Shown here: piece after piece, positions 17,428-26,174 of the stretch | How the letters are laid out: every line of letters begins with the position of its first letter | Numbering within the stretch: the stretch's first letter is position 1 | Source: QQWI01 sp964522015 | Lineage (GTDB): Bacteria; Bacillota; Clostridia; Peptostreptococcales; Acidaminobacteraceae | Direction: 5' to 3' | NCBI GenBank assembly: GCA_964522015.1 | Contig: CAZFST010000003.1 | Span: 62,001-126,000, forward strand | DNA length: 64,000 nt | Program-made: the position numbers and the translations under genes | Notes under the pieces: generated by a model | Seen by the model: only the letters and a program-made list of their open reading frames with translations | Told to the model about the DNA's origin: nothing | Databases searched by the model: none

Positions 17428-17946
17428 ATGAGTTTGTTAACAATGCTTTATACCGTTTGCTCCTTGATTTTTGTGGTAATCCTAGTCAATAGTTTTTTGA
17501 ATGCCAGCAAAGATAAAAAAACAATGTATTATGGAGAGACAAAAATAAAACTGGAAGCCACTAAGGTCATGACTGGATTTCGGTTATTTGCCCTGGCAAT
17601 GGGTCTTGTGGCTATGATGGTTATAGTCTATGAATTTTTTATGTCACCAACCTCAAACTACGAATCAACCATCCAATTGTTATTCTGGTCTTTAGCGGTG
17701 ATTTACAATATCGCCAATTTACCAAGGTTTTATCATGTGACAAATAAAGGCCTGTTTTCTCAGGGATTGCCCTTTATGCGGGCTAAATTCTATCCTTGGC
17801 ACGTTGTCAGTGAAGTGGATTCTAAATCATTACAAAAGATTAAGTTCTATGTGACACAACCCCACAGGGCTCAAATAGTGGTACGCATGCCAAAGGAGAA
17901 CGGCCAGGGGATTTTAGAGCAGATTGAAGCCCTCAGAAGTGCTTAA
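17428..17946 (+). CDS. Membrane protein of unknown function, PH/DUF5673-like
   Basis: A 172-residue protein with three to four hydrophobic segments (around 5-24, 50-70 and 80-95) and a C-terminal domain with VTNKGLFSQGLPFMRAKFYP and HRAQIVVRMP, again reminiscent of bacterial PH-like membrane proteins. AGAGG precedes the ATG. Co-transcription with the gene upstream is likely. I cannot assign a biochemical role. Confidence 0.6.
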   Translation: MSLLTMLYTVCSLIFVVILVNSFLNASKDKKTMYYGETKIKLEATKVMTGFRLFALAMGLVAMMVIVYEFFMSPTSNYESTIQLLFWSLAVIYNIANLPRFYHVTNKGLFSQGLPFMRAKFYPWHVVSEVDSKSLQKIKFYVTQPHRAQIVVRMPKENGQGILEQIEALRSA

Positions 17947-18098
17947 GTAGCACTAAGATGCCCTCAGATAGAAACATTGCTTATTTCCCCTTTTCGGGGT
18001 ATGATAGAAGTACATTCAGTTGCAGACAGACGAAGGTTCTGTCTGTTTTATTTTTGACCTGAAATTGTCGTATCGGAGCTGTCATTAAGGAGTTTAAC

Positions 18099-20483
18099 AT
18101 GCCTCAAAGTCTTTCACAAATTTCCCCAAAAGCACAACCAGCACCAATGCCAAAATCACCGGATTTTGATACTGAAAGCCTTCGTTTGGTAGACACAAAA
18201 GCCTATCTTGAGGCCACCATCGCCACGGTGTTTGAGAAGCGTATTCGCTCAAATACGGAGATGAAAGAAGCTTATTTGCATCTGGACCCCAGTGATAGCA
18301 GCTCTTCGTACGCAACCATCATGTTCAATGCTCAGTTGCTGGATAATTTGGAGCAACACTTTGATCAACTGCTCAACGCCAGAAAGAAACCCTATTTTGC
18401 GCGGATTGATGTAAAAAATCCTAAAAAACCGGATGTTCAAGCCCTTTACCTCGGTAAGATATCCCTTTTCGACGAAACCATGCCCTATCCAATGGTGGTA
18501 GACTGGCGTGCCCCAGTTGCCAGCCTGTATTACGATGGCCGTTTAGGCCCTTCAACTTATCGGGTTGAAGCAGATGAACTTGAAGTGGAGCTCTCCCTTA
18601 AACGCCAATATACCATTGAGGATGCTGAGCTCATCGCTTATATGGATGTGGATATTTCCACCTCCGATGCCTTCTTGCAAGCCGCTCTTGGCCAGCACGC
18701 AGGAGAGAAGCTTAAAGACATCGTCTCCACTATCCAAGCGGAGCAAAATGTGATTATCCGTGCAGATATTCACAAACCCCTCATTGTCCAAGGGGTTGCC
18801 GGTAGTGGTAAGACCACCATTGCCCTCCATCGAATCGCTTATCTCATGTACACCTATGCAAAGAGTTTTCTCCCAGAAGACTTTATTATCGTTGCCCCCA
18901 ATACCCTGTTTCTCGATTATATTTCCAGCGTTCTACCAGAACTAGGCGCTGATAAAGTTAAACAGGTAACTTATACAGATTTAATGCTCGGGTGGCTTGG
19001 TAAGCGCTACGGCGTCACAGGGACCCACGAAAAGCTCAATCGCTTGGTTTCTCACATGGAAAATCCTAAGGACCTAGCAACACTGACTCAAGTGGCAGCA
19101 TTTAAGAACGGCATGGGGATGAAAAACCTTTTAGACCGCTATATTACCTATATTGAAGGCCGTTTACTACCAGAGCAGGATTTGAATTTAGATAATTTGT
19201 TGGTGCTTAACCAGGAATCTATCGCCAATTTATACTTTGGTAATTACGCATATCTGCCGCTGTACCAGCGGATAGACGCCCTTAGACGCTATATGGCGCA
19301 GTCGGTGAAGGCAACCTCTTTAGATGCCATCGAAACCATTCAAAACCGAGTGAGTTCACGGATTCAAAATATACTCTTCAAAGAAACACCAGGAGACGAA
19401 AGACGGGCAAAAGTAGTGAGCTTGATGGACAGACGGGAAGCCCGTGTGTTAGAAATCAAGCAAGCAGCCAAAACAGCTGTGGCTCAGTATATTAAAAAAG
19501 TTCCAAAAGATGACGCCATGGGTTATTACAAAACCCTCATGTCTAATCCAGAATTGATTGAGCAGCTGATGACACCAGAACTTGAGGACATGACCCTAGT
19601 GGATATGACCGACGATTTGGAAGGTCAAAAGATCATTAAAGAAAGACGTCAGTTGATTGCAGCCCTTGTTAGTACCCATAATGCTTTGGTCACCAGTAAG
19701 AAAATTGAACTGGAAGACTTAGCACCACTGGTTTATTTAAAAGCACAACTCTTTGGGGTGGAAGATTCCCAAATGAAGTATGCTGTGATAGACGAAGCCC
19801 AAGACTTTGGCGTTTTCCAATTTTATGTGTTAAAGCAACTCTTTAATACAGAGCGTTTCACCATACTGGGTGACATGGCACAGGGGATTCATATGTACCG
19901 TGCCATCGACAATTGGGATTTGCTCCAAGAGCATGTCTTTACAACACCTGCAACTTACTTGACCCTGGAGCAAAGTTACAGAACCACCGTTGAAATCATG
20001 GAAAAAGCCAATGAAGTCTTGGCTCAGTCCATGACACCAGACCTGATCATGGCTAAGCCCGTGGTGCGCCACGGCGATACGCCTCAGGTCTATTACCACG
20101 AAACACCAGAGGCCTTGATCCCTGGCATGCTTAAAACCCTTAAAATGCTCAGCGATGGGGGCTACACCACCGTGGCCATCATCACAAAATCCTCCCAAGA
20201 AGCCAAGTGGATGCACAAGAAATTAACAGCCCTTGGTTTGGTGGATCTGATGCTCATTGATGAGAGTTCTCAGCACTTCAACCACCGCTTAGTGGTAGTA
20301 CCAAGTTATCTTGCAAAGGGCCTTGAGTTTGATGCTGTACTGGTGACAACCATCCATGAGACCTATGCCATTGACCCACTAGATGCCAAACTATTATATG
20401 TGGCCATGACCCGTGCCATGCACCATTTATCACTCCATGTGGTAGAGGGCACAATGCCTTATTTTAGTGAAGTCCAGAATTAA
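18099..20483 (+). CDS. helD: UvrD-like superfamily 1 ATPase, RNA polymerase recycling factor HelD
   Basis: A 794-residue protein. Walker A GVAGSGKTT at 232-240 is followed by ALHRIAYLMY, the HelD signature, after a long N-terminal arm (residues 1-200) containing PMVVDWRAPVASLYYDG. Later motifs include VIDEAQDF (motif II), GDMAQGIH (motif III), LEQSYRTT (motif IV) and KGLEFDAVLV with VAMTRAMHHLSLHV near the C-terminus. HelD pries nucleic acid out of RNA polymerase and helps recycle stalled enzyme. AAGGAG precedes the ATG and the gene stands alone before a strong terminator. Closely related RQC-minor helicases are the alternative, but the N-terminal arm supports HelD. Confidence 0.9.
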   Translation: MPQSLSQISPKAQPAPMPKSPDFDTESLRLVDTKAYLEATIATVFEKRIRSNTEMKEAYLHLDPSDSSSSYATIMFNAQLLDNLEQHFDQLLNARKKPYFARIDVKNPKKPDVQALYLGKISLFDETMPYPMVVDWRAPVASLYYDGRLGPSTYRVEADELEVELSLKRQYTIEDAELIAYMDVDISTSDAFLQAALGQHAGEKLKDIVSTIQAEQNVIIRADIHKPLIVQGVAGSGKTTIALHRIAYLMYTYAKSFLPEDFIIVAPNTLFLDYISSVLPELGADKVKQVTYTDLMLGWLGKRYGVTGTHEKLNRLVSHMENPKDLATLTQVAAFKNGMGMKNLLDRYITYIEGRLLPEQDLNLDNLLVLNQESIANLYFGNYAYLPLYQRIDALRRYMAQSVKATSLDAIETIQNRVSSRIQNILFKETPGDERRAKVVSLMDRREARVLEIKQAAKTAVAQYIKKVPKDDAMGYYKTLMSNPELIEQLMTPELEDMTLVDMTDDLEGQKIIKERRQLIAALVSTHNALVTSKKIELEDLAPLVYLKAQLFGVEDSQMKYAVIDEAQDFGVFQFYVLKQLFNTERFTILGDMAQGIHMYRAIDNWDLLQEHVFTTPATYLTLEQSYRTTVEIMEKANEVLAQSMTPDLIMAKPVVRHGDTPQVYYHETPEALIPGMLKTLKMLSDGGYTTVAIITKSSQEAKWMHKKLTALGLVDLMLIDESSQHFNHRLVVVPSYLAKGLEFDAVLVTTIHETYAIDPLDAKLLYVAMTRAMHHLSLHVVEGTMPYFSEVQN

Positions 20484-20500
20484 AAATTTAAAAAAATCAA

Positions 20501-20550
20501 AAAAGAAGCTACTGTCCATCTAGCAAATTAGATAGGCAGTAGCTTCTTTT
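20501..20550. terminator. Long bidirectional terminator after helD
   Basis: Arms starting AAAAGAAGCTACTG and ending CAGTAGCTTCTTTT form a nearly continuous stem of over 20 bp with an inner ATCTA/TAGAT extension. Confidence 0.85.
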
Positions 20551-20715
20551 GTAGGCATAAGAATAGGTCAGCTGGCTAACGATTGATCCCGGGCCGAAAG
20601 CTGATTCAGGTCCAATGGAGTGGGTATATTCAGACCAAATGGAGTACCCTACTTTCTTCATCTGTTAAATAAAGGAACTTGTAAGGGCGGGTCATCCGAA
20701 AAGGAAGGTGCCTAA

Positions 20716-22305
20716 GTGCGTAGAAAAACAACGATTACAAAAGCTCAGGAATTCTCAGAGAGTATCATAGATACCATCCGTGAACCATTGATTGTTTTGG
20801 ATCAGGAATTAAGAGTCGTTACCGCAAGCCGTTCATTTTATAGTGTCTTTAAAGTGGAGCCAGCAGAAACAGTGGGGCAGCTAATCTATGACTTAGGAAA
20901 CAAGCAGTGGGATATCCCCAGACTCAAGGATCTTCTGGAAACAATCCTCCCACAGAAGGCAACCTTTGAAAACTACGAAGTAGAGCATGATTTTACGGCA
21001 ATTGGCAGGCGTATTATGCTCCTCAATGCTAGACAGATTCAACGAGCTATGGGAAAAGAGCGTATCATCCTTTTAGCCATAGAAGATATCACGGACCGTA
21101 AAGCGGTAGAAAACGGCTTGGAAAAAGCCCGTAAAGAACTGGAAGCGATCAAAATATCCGAGGATGAATCCCATGAGTACTCTGAGAATATCATCGATAC
21201 CGTACGAGAACCCTTGATTGTCTTGAACCAGGATTTAAGAGTCGTTACCGCCAATCGTTCTTTCTACAGTGTTTTTAAGGTGAACCCTGACGAAACGGTG
21301 GGGCAACTAATCTACGACCTTGGCAATAAGCAGTGGGATATTCCTAAACTGAGGGACTTGTTGGAGACCATACTTCCCCAAAAGGCAACCTTTGATGATT
21401 ACGAGGTCGAACATGATTTCACTACTATCGGAAGGCGGATTATGCTTCTCAATGCCCGGCAGATTCAGCGTGCTAAGGGAAAAGAGCGGATTATCCTTTT
21501 GTCTATTGAAGATATAACCATCCGCAAGGAATTTGAAAAAGGATTGGAGAAAGCCAATGAGGACTTAAAGGCTTTAGCCAAAGAATTGAACCGAGCTAAT
21601 ACGGCAAAGTCGGGATTTCTTGCCAACATGTCCCATGAACTAAGAACACCTCTTAACTCTGTCATCGGATTTTCTGAGGTGCTCTTTGACCAAACCTTCG
21701 GTCCTCTTAACGAAAAGCAGCTAAAATATGTTCAGAATGTTTCCACCAGTGGCAAGCATTTACTTCAGCTCATTAACCAGATTCTTGATATGGCAAAAGT
21801 AGAATCTGGAAAGATGCATCTTACCTTATCGAGCATTCAAACTAAAAATTTATTAAATGAAATCTCACTGTTAGTAATGGATATGGTCAGCAAAAAAAAA
21901 CTCAAACTCATATTAGAGATTGACGAAGCACTGCCCAGCATTCAGGCAGACGAACTCAAGGTGAAAGAGATCATTTATAACCTGATTTCAAATGCTGTAA
22001 AATTCACACCAGAAGAGGGGGAAATCCTGATACAGGCAAAAGTATTGGACTCTGAGATTGTCGTTATCGTTCAAGATAGTGGGATGGGGATTGCTCCAGA
22101 AAATATTGAGAAAATATTTGAAGGTTTTTTTCGTGTTGATACACCTTATTCCCGAGTCACAGAGGGCACAGGTTTGGGGCTCACCCTCTCCAAAAAATTA
22201 GTGGAACTTCACGGCGGCATACTTTCGGTCCATTCTAGCGGGTTGAATCAAGGTACCACCGTCAGATTTACGCTACCGATTATATCGAATGAAGGTGCAA
22301 ACTAA
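20716..22305 (+). CDS. Tandem-PAS sensor histidine kinase
   Basis: A 529-residue soluble kinase. Two PAS-like domains (about 12-126 and 154-268) are near-duplicates with a period of 142 residues; REPLIVL, GQLIYDLGNKQWDIP and IGRRIMLLNARQIQRA occur in both. Then a HisKA domain with His307 (MSHELRTPLNSVIGFSEVLF) and an ATPase domain (NLISNAVKFTPEEG, DSGMGIAPENIEKIFEGFFR, EGTGLGLTLSKKL). The start is GTG 20716 with GGAAGG 7 bases upstream. The stop shares one base with the start of a lone receiver gene (TAATG), its likely partner. Confidence 0.92.
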   Translation: MRRKTTITKAQEFSESIIDTIREPLIVLDQELRVVTASRSFYSVFKVEPAETVGQLIYDLGNKQWDIPRLKDLLETILPQKATFENYEVEHDFTAIGRRIMLLNARQIQRAMGKERIILLAIEDITDRKAVENGLEKARKELEAIKISEDESHEYSENIIDTVREPLIVLNQDLRVVTANRSFYSVFKVNPDETVGQLIYDLGNKQWDIPKLRDLLETILPQKATFDDYEVEHDFTTIGRRIMLLNARQIQRAKGKERIILLSIEDITIRKEFEKGLEKANEDLKALAKELNRANTAKSGFLANMSHELRTPLNSVIGFSEVLFDQTFGPLNEKQLKYVQNVSTSGKHLLQLINQILDMAKVESGKMHLTLSSIQTKNLLNEISLLVMDMVSKKKLKLILEIDEALPSIQADELKVKEIIYNLISNAVKFTPEEGEILIQAKVLDSEIVVIVQDSGMGIAPENIEKIFEGFFRVDTPYSRVTEGTGLGLTLSKKLVELHGGILSVHSSGLNQGTTVRFTLPIISNEGAN

Positions 22306-22670
22306 TGAAAAAGAAAGTACTGGTAGTTGATGATAATGACAATAATCTATTGTTGGAAAAGGATTTATTAGAGGTTTTTGGATTTGAGGTATTTGTAGCA
22401 GAAAATGCTATCAATGGTATAGCGGTTGCCTACAAAGAATTGCCAGATATTATTATTATGGATGCACGTCTTCCTGATATGAGTGGCATGGAAGCCGCTA
22501 AAATACTCCGTGAGCAGCAAGAGACAAAGAACATTCCCATAGTTTTTGTAACGGCTTCCGTCATGCAGAATGAACAGGAAGTGCTTCGCAATATCCCCAA
22601 TAGCAGTTTCATTGCCAAACCCATCAATACCCGAACCTTTGCAAAAGTGATTAGTACATTCATCAAATGA
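22305..22670 (+). CDS. Single-domain response regulator (CheY/DivK-like)
   Basis: A 121-residue receiver with no output domain: acidic pair Asp9-Asp10, phospho-acceptor Asp53 (IIMDARLPDMSG), Thr in FVTAS and Lys in IAKPI. Such stand-alone receivers relay phosphate between kinases or bind partner proteins. It overlaps the PAS kinase gene by one base and precedes the HD-GYP regulator by 41 bp, suggesting one signalling operon. Confidence 0.93.
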   Translation: MKKKVLVVDDNDNNLLLEKDLLEVFGFEVFVAENAINGIAVAYKELPDIIIMDARLPDMSGMEAAKILREQQETKNIPIVFVTASVMQNEQEVLRNIPNSSFIAKPINTRTFAKVISTFIK

Positions 22671-22711
22671 ATGTGATCATCGCTTCAAATCAAACCCTGT
22701 GAGGTACTCTT

Positions 22712-23842
22712 ATGAGGGACAAATCCGTCATACTGATTGTAGATGATCAGTTACAGAACATAGAATTACTTGAAGCGTATCTTGTCAATCAGGGGTATGA
22801 AATCCTTACTGCAACCAGCGGTGCCGGGGCATTTGAGAAATTGGCTTCAAATGAAATAGACCTCATATTGCTGGATGTTATGATGCCAGATATGGATGGA
22901 TTTGAAGTGACAAGACAGATTCGAAAGAATGATGATACCCAGCATCTACCCATCATTTTAGTGACAGCACTTCAGTGTAGCGAGGATCGTATCAACGGCA
23001 TTGAAGCCGGTTGTGACGACTTTATTTCCAAGCCATTTGACAAGACTGAGCTTCAAGCTAGGGTGCGAGCCATGCTGAAGGTTAAAGCTTATAATGATTT
23101 GATTCGTAACTATCAAAAGGAGCTTGAGATCGAGGTGAACCTCAGGATAGAGGAATTAAACCAGGCGTTAGAAAGTATACAGGCTGCATCACTTGAGACC
23201 ATTCAGCGACTGGCGGTGGCCTCAGAGTATAAGGACTCTGGGACCGGTGCACACATTCAGCGAATGAGCCTTTATTCTGCAGCCATTTCACATTTTATGA
23301 GACTGGACGACCGGACCACCGAACTAATTCTTTATGCAGCACCCATGCATGATTTGGGTAAAGTAGGGATACCCGACACAATCTTGTTGAAGCCAGATAG
23401 ACTAGACGAAACAGAATGGGAAATCATGAAATTGCATCCTGTAATCGGCGCTGAAATTTTGAAGGGTTCAACAGCAGAATTTATTCAAGTTGGTGAAATT
23501 ATAGCCAGATACCACCATGAAAAATGGGATGGTAGTGGCTACCCCTATGGATTAAAAGGCGAAGAAATTCCTATTATTTGCCGTATCGTGGCAGCTGCCG
23601 ATGTCTTTGATGCATTGACTTCTCAGCGGCCCTACAAGAAAGCCTATTCAGTGGAAACGGCAATGGCTATCATTACAAAGGGAAAGGGAAGTCATTTTGA
23701 TCCTGCAGTGGTAGATGCATTATCTGCCATAAAAGATGAAATCCTTTTTATCAAAAATCAAAGTGATGAAAGTAATTTTCAAGTTAATAATTTACTTCAG
23801 GTAAAGACAATACTTAAGCAATATATCGATGCAAAACTTTAA
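22712..23842 (+). CDS. Response regulator with canonical HD-GYP domain (c-di-GMP phosphodiesterase)
   Basis: A 376-residue protein of the RpfG type. The receiver has Asp55 (LILLDVMMPDMDG) and Lys in ISKPFDK. A helical linker leads to a canonical HD-GYP domain: HIQRMSLYS, MHDLGKVGIPD with His213-Asp214, KLHPVIGAEIL, HHEKWDGSGYPYGL from 268, and DVFDALTSQRPYK. All metal ligands and the GYP triplet appear intact, so it is expected to degrade cyclic di-GMP when phosphorylated. It ends the signalling gene group opened by the PAS kinase and is followed by a strong terminator. Confidence 0.93.
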   Translation: MRDKSVILIVDDQLQNIELLEAYLVNQGYEILTATSGAGAFEKLASNEIDLILLDVMMPDMDGFEVTRQIRKNDDTQHLPIILVTALQCSEDRINGIEAGCDDFISKPFDKTELQARVRAMLKVKAYNDLIRNYQKELEIEVNLRIEELNQALESIQAASLETIQRLAVASEYKDSGTGAHIQRMSLYSAAISHFMRLDDRTTELILYAAPMHDLGKVGIPDTILLKPDRLDETEWEIMKLHPVIGAEILKGSTAEFIQVGEIIARYHHEKWDGSGYPYGLKGEEIPIICRIVAAADVFDALTSQRPYKKAYSVETAMAIITKGKGSHFDPAVVDALSAIKDEILFIKNQSDESNFQVNNLLQVKTILKQYIDAKL

Positions 23843-23893
23843 ATCATGAAAATAATTAAAATTAGATGATACCTATTATGAAGGACGACTAGT

Positions 23894-23927
23894 AAAAAGG
23901 CTCGCTATCAAACTAGCGAGCCTTTTT
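23894..23927. terminator. Bidirectional terminator
   Basis: Perfect 14-bp arms AAAAAGGCTCGCTA and TAGCGAGCCTTTTT around a 6-base loop. It serves both converging genes and overlaps the last codons of the flavoredoxin-like gene. Confidence 0.9.
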
Positions 23928-24578
23928 AGATTTAACGTTTTTTGTATTAGCTTTTGTGGCTTTCGTATCAGCTTTTACTTCTTTTGCCTTCACATCTTTT
24001 CCCTTTTTACTTTTCACTGGTTTCTTCACACTATACCCAAAGGTCCCTAGCTTCTCCCCAAGGGTATAGTAAGCCCCGTGGCTATAGGCAATTGGATCAG
24101 AGTGGTCTAGGTGAAACTTGCCGATTTCGTCCATGTGGCTTGGGTCTGCATGTACTGCCATAACCTGAGCAATAAACATATCGTGGGTGCCTAGCTCTAC
24201 AATCTCCTTGAGTTTGCACTCAATGCAAATAGGGGATTCTTTGATCATGGGTGCATTGACATGGGTGGCCGGAACCGGTGTGAGCTTCATTTTCTCAAAT
24301 TTATTGACGTCCTTACCTGAAACGACACCGCAATAATCCGTTGCAAATACCAAGTCTTTAGTGGTAAGGTTGATGACAAACCCACCAGCTTCTTTGATTA
24401 AATTATAAGAATGGCGGGATTTTCTCACTGAGATATAAGCCATTGCAGGGTCTGTACAGATAGTCCCTGTCCATGCGATGGTGATGATATTATAGTTTTC
24501 AGGTGATGTCCCGCAGGAGACCATAACCGCGGGAACAGGGTAGACCATGGTGCCAGGTTTCCATGTGATTTTATCCAT
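23913..24578 (-). CDS. Flavin reductase-like (flavoredoxin) FMN-binding split-barrel protein
   Basis: A 221-residue protein. The first 180 residues match the flavin reductase-like family: PVPAVMVSCGTSPENYNIITIAWTG at the flavin site, then SVRKSRHSYNLIKEAGGFVINL and CGVVSGKDVNKFEK. These proteins bind FMN and pass electrons or reduce flavin in anaerobes. I chose ATG 24578 (MDKITWKPG), which has GGAGG upstream; a longer frame adds 18 unlikely residues. Unusually, the last 40 residues are almost only Lys, Ala, Val, Thr and Asp (VKSKKGKDVKAKEVKADTK...), a tail not found in standard members. Confidence 0.85.
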   Translation of the reverse strand: MDKITWKPGTMVYPVPAVMVSCGTSPENYNIITIAWTGTICTDPAMAYISVRKSRHSYNLIKEAGGFVINLTTKDLVFATDYCGVVSGKDVNKFEKMKLTPVPATHVNAPMIKESPICIECKLKEIVELGTHDMFIAQVMAVHADPSHMDEIGKFHLDHSDPIAYSHGAYYTLGEKLGTFGYSVKKPVKSKKGKDVKAKEVKADTKATKANTKNVKSKKAR

Positions 24579-24647
24579 TGTTTTAAAACCTCCGTGTATT
24601 GTCCCCTTACTATAGCACGTTTTAGGGCCCATTGACCACGGTGATAT

Positions 24648-24676
24648 TTGAATTTACCACTGGCCCGTGCTATGAT
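24648..24676 (+). promoter_or_regulatory. Promoter of the DUF6624-like gene
   Basis: TTGAAT (24648-24653) and TATGAT (24671-24676), 17 bp apart, 33 bp before ATG 24710. Confidence 0.55.
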
Positions 24677-24709
24677 ATGGGTATATGACCCACAGGAAGG
24701 GGAAAACCT

Positions 24710-25732
24710 ATGAAAGCATTTGCAAAGAAACTCCTCCAAATGGAGCAAGAAGAACAAACACTGAGACAAGATATTATTAACCGTGGTGAGCTCATGGCTG
24801 GCTATCATCCAGAGCTTAGAGCCGTCCACGAACAGCAGGTGGCCTGGGTTCAAAACACCGTCAAAGAAAAAGGCTGGCCTACCCTTAAGACCATCGGGGA
24901 TGATGGTTACGACGCCCTTTTTATGGTGGCCCTCAATGGCATCAGCCAACCGGAATTTATGAGATACGCCTGCCAGCAGTTCCAAAAGTCAAAAGACACG
25001 GCATCAAAAATCTATTATGCCCATCTAGTAGATAGAATAGCCTACTTTGAGCGCAAGCCTCAAGTTTACGGCACCCAGTGGGATATTAACGCCATTGGTG
25101 AAACCGTCCTATGGCCAGTTGAAGAACCCTTGACAATGGATTCCCGCCGCAAAGGTATGGGCCTTGAACCCTTTGAAGAACTGGATTTTGCCCTGGTTGA
25201 ACTGGACCTAGGCCAGGGGCTAAAGCGCCTCATTGGTCAGTATGATTTTATCTATCAAAGCAAATGGATTACACCGGATAATCCACAGGCCTTGCGGGTG
25301 TTAGAAGCCCTAACTACCTATGAATCTGGGGCCATTATGGGCTTCTCTTACAGCCTTTCTCATTACATGGGCACCCTCTCTGAGAGACGTGACAACATTG
25401 ACCTACTGATGCCACTCCAGCATAAAGAGGCCTTTGACCAATTTATCCAAGAAGAAGAACACACGGTTGTGACAAAGGGTTTGAAGCACGGTACCTATGC
25501 CCTAAAAGATGATTTGGGATTTGTCCATATAACTGTGACCTTTGTACCTTTTGAAGAGGGAGAAGAGGACTGGGTGGTTGGGGGCATTAATATGCCTCTG
25601 GGATTGGCTACTGCACATACTGCAAATGGCTGGTTACTTACGGCGAAGGCCCTCCTGGCTGCCCGTAAAATGGGGCTCATGACTTTGAATCAGCAGCAAG
25701 AAGGGGTTTTAAGTGCCTTAATTGTGGATTAA
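24710..25732 (+). CDS. DUF6624-like protein with additional C-terminal domain
   Basis: A 340-residue soluble protein. Residues 1-140 contain the pattern GWPTLKTIGDDGYDALFMVALN...LVDRIAYFERKPQVYGTQW that I associate with the DUF6624 family (assignment from memory). The remaining 200 residues form a second, unrecognised domain with a conserved-looking GGINMPLGLATAHTANGWLLTA stretch. No catalytic motif, signal peptide or membrane helix is visible. It has its own promoter and a GGAAGGGG ribosome site, and is not linked to its neighbours. Confidence 0.6.
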   Translation: MKAFAKKLLQMEQEEQTLRQDIINRGELMAGYHPELRAVHEQQVAWVQNTVKEKGWPTLKTIGDDGYDALFMVALNGISQPEFMRYACQQFQKSKDTASKIYYAHLVDRIAYFERKPQVYGTQWDINAIGETVLWPVEEPLTMDSRRKGMGLEPFEELDFALVELDLGQGLKRLIGQYDFIYQSKWITPDNPQALRVLEALTTYESGAIMGFSYSLSHYMGTLSERRDNIDLLMPLQHKEAFDQFIQEEEHTVVTKGLKHGTYALKDDLGFVHITVTFVPFEEGEEDWVVGGINMPLGLATAHTANGWLLTAKALLAARKMGLMTLNQQQEGVLSALIVD

Positions 25733-25921
25733 ACTGAGTTTCCAAGCAGTTACCCACACGCGCTTTACATTTTCCTGTTTCATATTACCTATTCCTGTTT
25801 ATTGTTGCTTCGTCCTGTTAGATCATTGCATTTACCTGCGAAAAAACACTTTTTTTTGCAAAGAATTTGTCATCACTTGTGATATACAAGATATATATCG
25901 GTTTTATATCTGAAAATGGGG
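25733..25921. other. AT-rich non-coding stretch
   Basis: First part of the 442-bp gap before metY. It contains AT-rich sequence with palindrome-like ATATATAT near 25887 but no gene or clear terminator. The rest of the gap holds the metY promoter and the SAM riboswitch. Confidence 0.4.
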
Positions 25922-25950
25922 TTGTCAACCAAAGTAATAGCGATTATAAT
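25922..25950 (+). promoter_or_regulatory. Promoter of the metY-metA-hom operon
   Basis: TTGTCA (25922-25927) and a perfect TATAAT (25945-25950) with 17-bp spacing, directly upstream of the SAM riboswitch. Confidence 0.85.
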
Positions 25951-25964
25951 TCAGTTAACTTAAT

Positions 25965-26112
25965 ACTTATCAAGAGCGACTGAGGGACTGGCCCTTTGAA
26001 GTCCGGCAACCTGGCGAAAGCCAAGGTGCTAAATCCAGCAGGTTCACGCCTGGCAGATAAGTGATGATCAAGTCGTCAAACTTCTTATAGCCATGCTATA
26101 GGGAGTTTTTTT
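25965..26112 (+). ncRNA. SAM-I (S-box) riboswitch with terminator
   Basis: The aptamer (25965-26062) is closed by ACTTATC/GATAAGT and shows the S-box core: ATCAAGAG, GAGGGACTGGCCC, TCCGGCAACC, then GGTGCTAAATCCAGCAG. Downstream (26079-26112) a hairpin AACTTCTTATAG/CTATAGGGAGTT is followed by a T-run. By S-box logic, bound S-adenosylmethionine favours the terminator and shuts off the methionine genes that follow. Confidence 0.95.
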
Positions 26113-26174
26113 ATTGTCGAGAATTAGTTGCCGGAGTTGACACACCCATTTAATTTTACAAGGAGGCATTACCC

